Positions 56,265 through 64,000 of a stretch of DNA of 64,000 bases are shown in pieces (position 1 is the stretch's first letter; the number at the start of each line of letters is the position of its first letter). The translations under genes were made by a program, and so were the position numbers. The DNA is from Botryococcus braunii. Its lineage: Eukaryota; Chlorophyta; Trebouxiophyceae. The notes under the pieces are model-generated. The model did no database searches. It was given only the letters and a program-made list of their open reading frames with translations, and was not told where the DNA came from. The DNA is taken from contig MVGU01000981.1 in NCBI GenBank assembly GCA_002005505.1, positions 196,443 through 260,442 of the forward strand, read 5' to 3'.

Positions 56265-57615
56265 TGTAGCGTGCTTTACAGGGTTCCGTGCCCAACGGTA
56301 CCCCCACAAAATTTTTCGGTTAGTTAGCGAGATTCAGTCGGGCTGCGGGGTTATAAATGTAGGTTCGAATCGATTGGTCGGATCGCCACCCAGGGATTAC
56401 GGCCCTGAGACCTAGCTGTTACGGTGTGATAATTGATTTACGGTCCGGGGAAAGGCTCCGGATTGCGGATTCGGCTGGCCGGCTTGTTTCTGGTTGGCCG
56501 GACTATTTTAGTCGGTGAGGCGCGCGGCTACCTAGCTGTGCGGCTACGGTTGAGAGGACTTAAACGATTGCGTCTTTCACGGTTCTGTTATTACTAAAAC
56601 TATATTTGGCGAGCTTGCAAGGCTATTCAAGGTTGTATCTATTCTTCCTTGGCTCGAGGGCTTGGGACGATTGTTCCTTACGGCTTGGGTGCGTGGCACT
56701 GAACGTGCGGCTTGTTCTAGGTGCTGTTGCTTCACCTAAGTGTTGCTTATAACTGTATTTAATGTTCGGTCTCGTCTAAAGTGTTTGCACTTACTCGTAC
56801 TCGATGGCGTCGTTGCGGATCCCCGCGTGGGTATTACGGCTCCTTGTCTTATGGTACTACGTTACTCGCACAAAGTTGTTGCTGGGGTGTTGCTCAATAC
56901 TTTCGATAATCTTATGTAAATGAGACAATCAGGCAGGTTTCACTGCAGGTATTGCTTTGGTGGGACTAACAACGATCATTCAATCAGGACTCATTAACAC
57001 ACTATCGGGGCGCGGCCCGGACAGGAGGCAGATTTTGTGGCAAACCTTTTACAACCATACTTTCTGGAATCTCACTGTAACTGTGAGGGGGAGGCATCCC
57101 TCTTTATATAGACAACCGGCGCTTTCACATGTATACCGGCGTAGCTCTCACGCAGCTAACTTTTAGGAATAGACCTGAAACGGTCTTGATCGGCTTAGAG
57201 TTGCCAAATCATCAATCTTTAGGTTCAGGTACATCCGTCGGCATCTATCGGTAGGTGCCTTTAAGTGCCGATCACTTCCATGGGGCGACACCACACAGCA
57301 CCCACGACAAGGTAAATCTATTCAGTCTGAAGCCCATGTCTACTTCTGGCTGTACTCCCTAACACGGGACTTCCTGAGGGTCCTAATTGGCCTTGAAAGG
57401 GGCCAGAAATCAGGAGCCACAGGGCAAAAGGTCTTGCCCATTTTCTAGGTCTTATTCCCCAATGGGATGAACATGTACCATCACAATTTCCACTCGATTC
57501 CGAGCTGTCAAATGTCTCTCTTTCGTCGGCATCATATTTCCACCGGTTTCGCATCATAAACACAACAATTATTGATTGTCCACTTGCAGTCACAGCCACA
57601 CGCCATTTCACGACA
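56265..57615 (-). repeat. Probable 3' LTR of Gypsy-5
   Basis: About 1351 bp if it runs from minus-strand TGTCGTG (57615) to CGCTACA (56265). Supported by its position between the G tract and the Copia-H break and by a minus-strand TATA box near 57105. A 13 bp repeat (TGTAGCGTGCTTT) at 56265 and 57618 leaves the right border uncertain by about 15 bp. No second copy is in the window. Confidence 0.55.
57101..57110 (-). promoter_or_regulatory. TATA box in the presumed Gypsy-5 LTR
   Basis: TATATAAAGA on the minus strand in an otherwise unremarkable stretch, about 500 bp into the presumed LTR. Confidence 0.5.
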
Positions 57616-57630
57616 TATGTAGCGTGCTTT

Positions 57631-57645
57631 CCCCCCCCCCCCCCC
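57631..57645 (-). other. G15 tract, probable polypurine tract of Gypsy-5
   Basis: Fifteen G on the minus strand followed by AAAG, next to the presumed LTR. Confidence 0.6.
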
Positions 57646-57877
57646 TAAAAGGAGAGAAAGACTGTGAAACGTCTTTCTGGTGCTTGGTTATAAAGATAAG
57701 GTACGATCATCCGAGCATAAGGTACATCATGCAGGTATCTCAAGTGCAGCTTGTCCTCCACAGGGAGGCACAACTCCGTTATTTAAACAGTACTATTGTT
57801 CATGTCTTTCAGTCTTGTATGATTCTCAATAAGATTCTATTGCTTGTTTGTTCTCAAGCCTACTTTCAGGCTGGATT
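57646..57877 (-). other. Gypsy-5 3' untranslated region
   Basis: About 230 bp between the pol stop and the G tract. Nothing recognisable. Confidence 0.6.
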
Positions 57878-60800
57878 TTAACGGCGGTCGTGATGGTACT
57901 TTCCAATAGTGTGGATGGATTGCCTCCACATCTTTCCTTTCGAATTTTGGATAACAAGCGTGCTGTCGTCGTAGTACTCCTTGAAGATGAAGGGGCCCAC
58001 AAAGGGTGGGGCCAACTTGTGCTTCTTTCGATTTTTGACGGCTATTAAGTCTCCAGGCTGTAGGTTACGTAGCCCTTCTTCAATCTCTCGTCCACGCTTG
58101 GTGGGCTTCAGCTTCTGAGCGTATTCTCTTTTCTGGCGCTCTTGGGCGCGCAAAATGTTGGTGTGGGCGGCTGCTATCTCCTCTTGATGTCTCTCGCGGG
58201 GGCAACTTCCTTCCCCGCCTGCCATGTCCGGCGTGGTGCTTGGTAAAGTCTTGTTGTCGATAGGTAGGGTGGCTGCTCTTCCGTACAACAACCGGAAGGG
58301 GCTGTGCTTGGTGGAACCCTGGGGACCCGTCCGGTACCCCAAAAGAATGTCAGGGAGCTTGCGGTCCCATGCTCCAGGGCTTTCAAGGGCGGCTTGCCCG
58401 AGCTTCTCTTTCAAAGTGCCATGAAACCTCTCGACGAGGCCGTTGGCTTGTGGATGGTATGGGCTGGTCTTTCTTACTTCTATGAAGCATTGGTCCATTA
58501 ATGTCTGGAATTCTCCTTGCCATTCCTGGCCATTGTCCGTAATAACAATCTGGGGGCAGCCGTGCCGTGCCAGAATCTCTTCTTTGAAAAATTTTGCGGT
58601 AGTCGATGCCTCTTTGTTTGGGATAATCTTGGCCTCCACCCATTTGGTGAGGTAGTCTATGGCGGCGGCAGTGTACACTTTCTCTCGCCCCGAGGGCGCA
58701 TCCATGGGTCCTGTCAGGTCCACTCCAATCATATGGAAGACCCCCGTGACGGCTACGGGAGTCAGCTCCACCGGCTTGGTGAGCTGAATGGTCCTGAATT
58801 GACATCCAGGGCAATGCTGGATGTATATTTTGACGTCGAGGGACATATCTGTCCAGTAAAAGCGCTCCTTTATAAGATGTATTGTACGGTTAATTCCGTA
58901 GTGGCCCATGTCATCGTGTAGCTCCTTAATGATGTCAAGTCTGTCCTCGTACCATGGTACGGTACGTGGGCCAAATCCTCTTGTGGCCTTTCGTACAAGT
59001 GGCCAGTTGCGGGTCCTCCATTCAATAGGGAATTCTTCGGCGGCAAAGTAGTAGTTCTGGGCCCGGCGTGCTATTCGCTTAGCATCCTTGCGGCTTGTCC
59101 CCGGTCGGTGTCGTTTGTCGGCGGCTAGGTAGTCAAGTACTTCTTCATCGTCCACAATGTCACGAGTGGGGACGGCATCTGCAATCTGGTCACATAAAGG
59201 GCATAGCCAGGGTCCCCTGGGTACCCGGGCCAGTGCAGGCTCCAAACAGTCGATGTGGTATCCGTGGTTGCAGAGGTCACATAGTAGCATGGTCTCCTCA
59301 TCATCTCTTCCCGTGCATACTTGGCACGGTACATCCTCCATAAGCGGCGGGCTGTCAAAACGCGTACGCGGTGTAGTCATAGGTTCTTGGCTGGCCAGGG
59401 CGGCAGAACGGCCAGATAAAGTCTCAGTAGGCGGCGGCAGGTCATAAACCTGTGTTGATTCAATTCTCATCTCCGGAAGGCAGCCCCTAGAAGGGGGTGC
59501 ATCATCCTCCGGGGTCGTCATGCGGCGTAGGGTTGGTGAAGTTACTATCTCTCCGCGCTGGGTGATGTCGGGCGCGGGTGGCTGGTAAGGTTGGTCCAGG
59601 TCCATTGTGTCTCCAGCAGGCGGCATTTTTTCCTTGTCAAAGGTCATGGTGTAGCAGCAGTGCATGCGGTTCTCCTCATTATTTTCTTCTTCTAGCGGCG
59701 GCGGCGGCGGCTCTTCACTGTAGTCTTCTCCAGGGGGCGGCATTAGGCGTAGACGAGAAAGGCAGTCCACATTCCCATGCAAGGTCCCCGAGCGGTGCTG
59801 GATGTCAAAGTCATATTCTTGTAGTTCGATGGCGTATCGTGCTAGCTTGCCGGACAAATTGCGTGTGGTGAGTAACCACTTTAAAGCTTTGTGGTCTGTT
59901 ACTATAGTAAATTGAACTCCATAGAGGTAGGGGCGGAATAGCTTCACGGCCCACACTATGGCAAGCAGCTCCCCATCCGTTGGAGAGTAGTTGAGCTCTG
60001 CTCCTTGTAAAGTTTTGCTGGCGTATGCGATCACATGGTCACCATCCTCGAGCTCCTGGCCCAGAATAGCGGCGGCGGCTCCGGGCTGCCAGTCAGTATA
60101 TAGCGTGAATTTCTTGTTGAAGTCGGGGTATCGTAGAAGCGGCGCATCCACTAGCATGGCCTTGATGGCTTCGAAGGCGGCTTGGCAGTCAGTGGTCCAG
60201 TTGAAAACAACCCCCTTTTTCGTGAGCCGCGTCAAAGGGGCAGATATGGCGGCCATGTTGTGCAGAAATCTCCTGTAGTAGTTTGCAAGTCCCAGAAAGG
60301 ACCTGACTTCGGTAACGTTCGTCGGCGGTGCTGCGTTGAGTACTGCCTCAACCTTGGAAGGGTTGGGCTTTATGCCTTGGGGCGTAATAATGTATCCTAA
60401 GTACAACACTTCACTGCAACATAACTCACACTTGGCTGGGTTGGCTCTAAAGCCCACCGCATGGAAGCGTTCAAGCACTAATTTCAGATGTGTGAGGTGG
60501 TCCTCAAATGTGCGGCTGTATATCAAACAGTCATCTAGATACATGACACAACACTTTCCTATTAAGTCTTGCAACAGAGTGTTAACAAATCTCTGTAGCG
60601 TAGCCGGGGCGTTACGCAAGCCGAACGGCATTGATACAAACTCGAATAAACCTTCTTTGGTAGTAAAAGCGGTTTTTGCACGGTCCTCTGGGGCTACTGG
60701 TATCAACCAGAAGGCTGACTTGCAATCAATCTTACTCAAGTATTCCAACCCCTGACCTAAGGAATCTAGGGTCTCATCTATCCTAGGCATGGGGTAATTG

Positions 60801-63800
60801 TCCCGTCTGGTAACTGCATTTAACGGACGGTAGTCAATACAAAACCGGACAGAGCCATCCGGCTTGCCTACTAACACAGGCGAACTAGACCAAGGAGAGC
60901 TGGAAGGCACTATCACTCCAGCCTCTAGCATTTTGTGAACTTCTTCCTCGATCACCTGATCCTCCGAACGGGACAAGCGATAAGGGCGTGTTTTAATGGG
61001 GACCGCATCCCCAGTGTCTATGCGGTGGTGCATCAAGGTGGTTCTTTCTTGTACTATACCTGGGGTGAATACATCCTTGTACTCCTGTACTAATCTCTCA
61101 ATCTCTTGTTCTCTCATAGGACCCAATTTTCGCATCCCGGTGGTGATTTTTAACATGGGATCGGGGTCCTGTTTCATCTTTTCAGTATTTATTATCTCTC
61201 TCAACTTCTGCATACCAGGATCTTCCTTCCTAAGGGAGGTGGGGACACGAACAATTATGACAGGCCATCTGGTAGGGCCATAACGACGTCGCGGACCTGC
61301 AGGGTCCTCTCCCGGGGCTGTGAAAAGCTGCACACCAGGAGGGTATTGTTTGATGATCTCAAATTGCTCCATTACTGTAGGAAACCAAGGGGCAGAAGGC
61401 CACCATGGTAGCACAAGTACTGCACTAGTGGTAAAGGGACTACTGGTGAAACACGCGAGGCAGTGATTCACAACTCTGTCAATTATCGAAAAAGGTGGGT
61501 TGCAATATATACTCAAATGGGTCCAGCTCTGCTGTAAACAATCGTCCTCAGCGGACCAAAACAAAGGTAACTGAGAGTTGTGACCTTGGAGATCACAACA
61601 TGCGTCGAGGTCAAAAGGACCCCACTGTGTTTCAATTTCTCTAAAAATATTAGTTTCTAACATCCAATCTTCAGTCATGTAAGGATGGGCTGCTAACTCA
61701 AGCTCTCGACCCTCGTTGCTTACTGTCGCATTGTAAATCTCAATCTCACTTTCGGAAGAGAAAGCCTCATGCTCCTCCGAATACTCTTCCTCCTCATCGG
61801 AGGGTTCAGTACTAGGAATTTCTCCCTCACTCCCGGAATAAAGGTCTGTTTCTTCCTGGGATTCTTCTGACAGATCGTTCTCAATGTTTAAAATTTCGTT
61901 CGGTAGGCCGGGTACCCCAGGTACCCTTGGGTCGGCGGGATGACCCGCGGGACCATCGAAATCTATTCCTGGGACTCTCGCGACGCAATATCGGTTGCTG
62001 CTTTTACTGGCAGGCATGACAGTGATGGGAACTCTCCCCATCATTTGTGGTTCTATTCGAAAAGACATCTCTTGCTTGGCGAAGCTTATCTCGGCGTGAG
62101 CCTGAGTAAGCCAATCTGTTCCAAGAAGTACATCATAAGAAGTCGCTCCACTAACAAATACGTCAATTGGTATTACTAAGCCCTCAACTCCTACAGGGAG
62201 CTTGCGAATAATGCCCCAAGGAGTGGACATTTTCCCATCTGCACACGAGTATCTAAGACGTGAAGGCTCAATCTGGTCAATTAAAATTAACTGTCGTGCG
62301 GCTGATTGTGAAATCATTGTGTTTGTGGCACCAGTATCAATGATGCCATCCTCAAATACTAAGTCATTAATGATTATAGGTACGGTGGCAACAGTAGTGT
62401 TCACCGGATTCCTTTGCAGGTTTGATTGTGGCATTTGCGTTGAAGGTGACTCCTCGTTGTCAGTCCTGCTAGTTGAGGTGGTCCCTCCAGAAACGTAGAT
62501 AACTTCCGCATTGGTAGCTCTCGCTGGCGGCGGGTCTCGCTGTCTGTCACGCAGGAATTCCTCACGGGACTCCTTTAGCTCCTTGATTGACTTGTTGAAC
62601 TCCTCCTCGCTGATGTGGTTCAGGTAGGTTTGTACGGTGAGCTTCATGGGAAGCCCTTTAATCTGCTGTATGGGTTCTGCCGTTGCTGGTGCGATGGCCA
62701 CTGGTCTCCTGTAGGCGGCGGGACGTGCGGCATTAGGTAGGGGAGGCAATCCTCCAAGGTCCACGTGTGGACGCGCTGCTGGCTCCCTTGCAGGTGCAGG
62801 CGGGGGTGCTGCTGGTGTTGTAGGTTCTACTGGTTGTCTCTGAGCTGGTGCAGGCCGAGGGGCGGCAGGCCTTGGTATGTTTCTTGGGTCAACTGTAGTG
62901 TCCTCCAGATTGTTGGGGCGGCGCCGAAGCAGCGGTTGGTTTGCTTCAGGTGGACTTTCTGCTGGCCTCTTAGTGGCATATATAGGATACACGGGAAAAG
63001 GATCCGTAAATCCATCATACATTATTGTGGCGTGCTCCGGGGGCGGTTGCTCGGGTTGCTGTTCATGCTCCACAAACTTGGTGAAGTTGGCTGTGGGCTG
63101 TCGCTGTAGTTCTGCGATTTGAATTCGTAGTCTCTCCATCTCCCTTGTGAGGGTGTCAATGTCATTAATTGGGGTTGGCGCAGGTGCCTCCCTTGGTGGG
63201 TTGATTGGAGCAATCTGTCTAGGCGGTACTGCTGGCTGCTGGTTGCGTCGCTCCGGAAAGTCTCGCTGACGCTGCCAATTTCTGTTGTCTCTATTGTTCT
63301 CTCTCTGATTTTGCTGCGGCGGCGGGCGTGCTGCACGCTGATCCACATTGTCATCGGCGCGGCGATTCCATTGCTCAATCCTCTCGCGCACCGGCACTTC
63401 TATGGTCTGGTTTGAATACATGCCCCCTAAAGGCGCGTGTCCGAATGTTTGTTCATAATCAGCTGCCAATTTTATAATGTCGGCTAACGCTCCTTTGCCG
63501 GGGTAGGTCATTTGAACCCTCTCACGTAGATGTGGTACTAGACCTTTAACAAATAGTTGTGTTATCATTCTGGGTGGCAGAGAGTTCTGCAAGTAACCCA
63601 CTAATTTCCTAAATCTGTCAGCATAACTCCTAACAGTCTCATTGGATTGTTGTGTGCATGTGTCTAGTTTCACCATAAGGGTGTCCTCGTCGAGGCCAAA
63701 TCTTTCGAGAAAAGCCTCCTTGCATTCATCCCAGTCATTAAAGTCATCTTGATTTGCACGAAACCAGGTATATGCTTCTTCACGCATTGCGTGTTTGACA

Positions 63801-63850
63801 AATCGTAAAACTCGATCGCCACAAATGGTTGATCTCAATAAACAACTCAA
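57878..63850 (-). CDS. gag-pol: Gypsy-5 Gag-Pol polyprotein with MTase-like domain and PHD finger
   Basis: At least 1990 codons in one frame. The frame is open upstream to about 63937, and position 63850 is only a TTG, so the true start is further up, perhaps in another exon. Residues counted from 63850: Gag about 1-150 without a CCHC knuckle; Pro/Gln/Arg-rich linker with a short coiled coil (about 231-250); protease IIDTGATNTM (503) and DVLLGTDWL (573); acidic linker; MTase-like domain 724-873; RT about 960-1150 with YLDD 1104-1107; RNase H with D1253, E1294 and D1319; PHD finger 1509-1553; integrase HHCC (H1645, H1650, C1680, C1683) and D1711, D1772, E1807; GPF module near 1950; no chromodomain. 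No stop or frameshift seen. Pol order PR-RT-RH-IN fits Ty3/gypsy. Confidence 0.93.
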   Translation of the reverse strand: MSCLLRSTICGDRVLRFVKHAMREEAYTWFRANQDDFNDWDECKEAFLERFGLDEDTLMVKLDTCTQQSNETVRSYADRFRKLVGYLQNSLPPRMITQLFVKGLVPHLRERVQMTYPGKGALADIIKLAADYEQTFGHAPLGGMYSNQTIEVPVRERIEQWNRRADDNVDQRAARPPPQQNQRENNRDNRNWQRQRDFPERRNQQPAVPPRQIAPINPPREAPAPTPINDIDTLTREMERLRIQIAELQRQPTANFTKFVEHEQQPEQPPPEHATIMYDGFTDPFPVYPIYATKRPAESPPEANQPLLRRRPNNLEDTTVDPRNIPRPAAPRPAPAQRQPVEPTTPAAPPPAPAREPAARPHVDLGGLPPLPNAARPAAYRRPVAIAPATAEPIQQIKGLPMKLTVQTYLNHISEEEFNKSIKELKESREEFLRDRQRDPPPARATNAEVIYVSGGTTSTSRTDNEESPSTQMPQSNLQRNPVNTTVATVPIIINDLVFEDGIIDTGATNTMISQSAARQLILIDQIEPSRLRYSCADGKMSTPWGIIRKLPVGVEGLVIPIDVFVSGATSYDVLLGTDWLTQAHAEISFAKQEMSFRIEPQMMGRVPITVMPASKSSNRYCVARVPGIDFDGPAGHPADPRVPGVPGLPNEILNIENDLSEESQEETDLYSGSEGEIPSTEPSDEEEEYSEEHEAFSSESEIEIYNATVSNEGRELELAAHPYMTEDWMLETNIFREIETQWGPFDLDACCDLQGHNSQLPLFWSAEDDCLQQSWTHLSIYCNPPFSIIDRVVNHCLACFTSSPFTTSAVLVLPWWPSAPWFPTVMEQFEIIKQYPPGVQLFTAPGEDPAGPRRRYGPTRWPVIIVRVPTSLRKEDPGMQKLREIINTEKMKQDPDPMLKITTGMRKLGPMREQEIERLVQEYKDVFTPGIVQERTTLMHHRIDTGDAVPIKTRPYRLSRSEDQVIEEEVHKMLEAGVIVPSSSPWSSSPVLVGKPDGSVRFCIDYRPLNAVTRRDNYPMPRIDETLDSLGQGLEYLSKIDCKSAFWLIPVAPEDRAKTAFTTKEGLFEFVSMPFGLRNAPATLQRFVNTLLQDLIGKCCVMYLDDCLIYSRTFEDHLTHLKLVLERFHAVGFRANPAKCELCCSEVLYLGYIITPQGIKPNPSKVEAVLNAAPPTNVTEVRSFLGLANYYRRFLHNMAAISAPLTRLTKKGVVFNWTTDCQAAFEAIKAMLVDAPLLRYPDFNKKFTLYTDWQPGAAAAILGQELEDGDHVIAYASKTLQGAELNYSPTDGELLAIVWAVKLFRPYLYGVQFTIVTDHKALKWLLTTRNLSGKLARYAIELQEYDFDIQHRSGTLHGNVDCLSRLRLMPPPGEDYSEEPPPPPLEEENNEENRMHCCYTMTFDKEKMPPAGDTMDLDQPYQPPAPDITQRGEIVTSPTLRRMTTPEDDAPPSRGCLPEMRIESTQVYDLPPPTETLSGRSAALASQEPMTTPRTRFDSPPLMEDVPCQVCTGRDDEETMLLCDLCNHGYHIDCLEPALARVPRGPWLCPLCDQIADAVPTRDIVDDEEVLDYLAADKRHRPGTSRKDAKRIARRAQNYYFAAEEFPIEWRTRNWPLVRKATRGFGPRTVPWYEDRLDIIKELHDDMGHYGINRTIHLIKERFYWTDMSLDVKIYIQHCPGCQFRTIQLTKPVELTPVAVTGVFHMIGVDLTGPMDAPSGREKVYTAAAIDYLTKWVEAKIIPNKEASTTAKFFKEEILARHGCPQIVITDNGQEWQGEFQTLMDQCFIEVRKTSPYHPQANGLVERFHGTLKEKLGQAALESPGAWDRKLPDILLGYRTGPQGSTKHSPFRLLYGRAATLPIDNKTLPSTTPDMAGGEGSCPRERHQEEIAAAHTNILRAQERQKREYAQKLKPTKRGREIEEGLRNLQPGDLIAVKNRKKHKLAPPFVGPFIFKEYYDDSTLVIQNSKGKMWRQSIHTIGKYHHDRR
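59183..59332 (-). other. PHD finger encoded within Gypsy-5 Pol
   Basis: Residues about 1507-1556: C1509, C1512, C1524, C1527, H1532, C1535, C1550, C1553, a Cys4-His-Cys3 pattern with PHD spacing, and Trp1548 two residues before the seventh ligand (GPWLC), as is typical. PHD fingers bind histone H3 tails. Between RNase H and integrase it could stand in for the missing chromodomain. Confidence 0.9.
61232..61681 (-). other. N6-adenine methyltransferase-like domain encoded within Gypsy-5 Pol
   Basis: Residues about 724-873: W and LF-like start, GPFDLDACCD, later LQQSWTHLSIYCNPPFSII with the NPPF catalytic-type motif (784-787), SAVLVLPWWPSAPWFP, and RWPVIIVRV at the end. The order of motifs fits phage-type Dam methylases (Pfam DNA_N_6_adenine_MTase) and the related domain of DIRS retroelements. 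NPPF is kept, so activity is conceivable. Confidence 0.8.
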
Positions 63851-64000
63851 AGACTCAAGCCACTGAAAAGGGTCTTCTATGGCTTTCCATAGAAAAATTC
63901 TAAAAAAAAATCTCCATAGAAAAAAAAGCGCTCAGAGCCAACAACTATAGAGATTACGCTCGGGTCACAACAATAATGTCAGATATGCTTACTGGCTATT
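63851..64000 (-). other. Upstream coding extension and possible splice acceptor of Gypsy-5 Gag
   Basis: The Gag frame continues upstream (EDPFQWLES before residue 1) to a stop near 63937 without an ATG. A T9 run followed by AG at about 63900 resembles a 3' splice site, so the first Gag exon may lie outside the window. Confidence 0.4.

Larger units (their letters stand above)
56265..64000 (-). mobile_element. Gypsy-5, Ty3/gypsy element with methyltransferase-like and PHD domains (3' part)
   Basis: Minus strand. From right to left: Gag (start off the window or in an upstream exon), PR, MTase-like domain, RT, RNase H, PHD finger, integrase, a short 3' UTR with a G15 tract, and a probable 3' LTR reaching 56265, where it breaks Copia-H. 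The 5' LTR is off the window, so the LTR limits cannot be confirmed. Confidence 0.85.

Noticed and set aside
57576..57881. 101-codon plus-strand ORF spanning the C tract and the end of Gypsy-5 pol
   Set aside because: Runs through a homopolymer and antisense to the 3' end of the element. No homology recognised.
1..64000. Possibility that the window is bacterial or viral
   Set aside because: LTR retrotransposons with tRNA primer sites, target duplications, chromodomains, a PHD finger and splice-like signals are eukaryotic. No operons, Shine-Dalgarno pattern or viral structural genes beyond Gag; no envelope-like gene was seen.

Overview
This 64 kb window is a pile of nested LTR retrotransposons. 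I see no host cellular gene, tRNA, rRNA or CRISPR array. It is eukaryotic. A large, repeat-rich genome of the green lineage (charophyte alga or non-seed plant) is my best guess, with modest confidence. The guess rests on the element types (chromodomain Ty3/gypsy, Ty1/copia, a gag-only terminal-repeat element) and on five copia primer-binding sites that match the anticodon region of plant-type initiator tRNA-Met, including its GUGGG stem.

Layout, with names used only here. The oldest layer is a decayed copia, Copia-H (+), whose pieces lie at 24049-24387, 31629-32930 and 55325-56264. It was hit by Copia-3 (+, ending at 24048), Copia-4 (+, 24388-31623), Copia-5 (+, 32931-55319) and apparently Gypsy-5 (-, 56265 to the right edge). 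Copia-3 holds Gypsy-1 (13498-20917), and its 5' LTR was hit at 10166/10167 by Copia-2 (-). Copia-2 was hit at 7130/7131 by Copia-1 (-), and Copia-1 by a small gag-only element, TR-GAG (46-2376). Copia-5 holds Gypsy-3 (a deletion derivative, 33361-35522) in its 5' LTR and Gypsy-2 (41884-54777) in its 3' LTR. Gypsy-2 holds Gypsy-4 (44439-50382). Target-site duplications were matched base by base for TR-GAG (agcac), Gypsy-1 (cctca), Copia-4 (aaggc), Copia-5 (agttt), Gypsy-3 (ggtct), Gypsy-2 (ttctt) and Gypsy-4 (gatag). Copia-4 and Gypsy-4 look youngest and structurally intact.

Four things stand out. (1) Four copia LTR families carry a 134-145 bp direct duplication. Copy 1 begins at the apparent transcription start and ends in CAG|GT, and copy 2 ends in CAG followed by a short U5 tail. 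This looks like an intron inside the LTR whose acceptor end is a copy of exon 1. Copia-3 has one copy only, and its 400 bp LTR is exactly the 728 bp Copia-5 LTR minus the 328 bp predicted intron. I propose that exon duplication lets an LTR intron survive reverse transcription. (2) Gypsy-5 carries a Dam/DIRS-type N6-adenine methyltransferase-like domain between protease and RT, and a PHD finger between RNase H and integrase. (3) One copia clade (Copia-1, -3, -5) has a conserved, unrecognised 165-174 aa gene (ORF0) upstream of gag-pol. (4) Copia-1 and Copia-2 have a copy of the initiator-tRNA anticodon sequence in U5 that can fold back onto the primer-binding site.

Within each element the genes work in the usual way: Gag forms the particle, protease cuts the polyprotein, RT and RNase H copy the RNA from a tRNA primer bound at the PBS to a plus-strand primer at the PPT, and integrase inserts the product. 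Chromodomains or, in Gypsy-5, the PHD finger may steer integration to particular chromatin.
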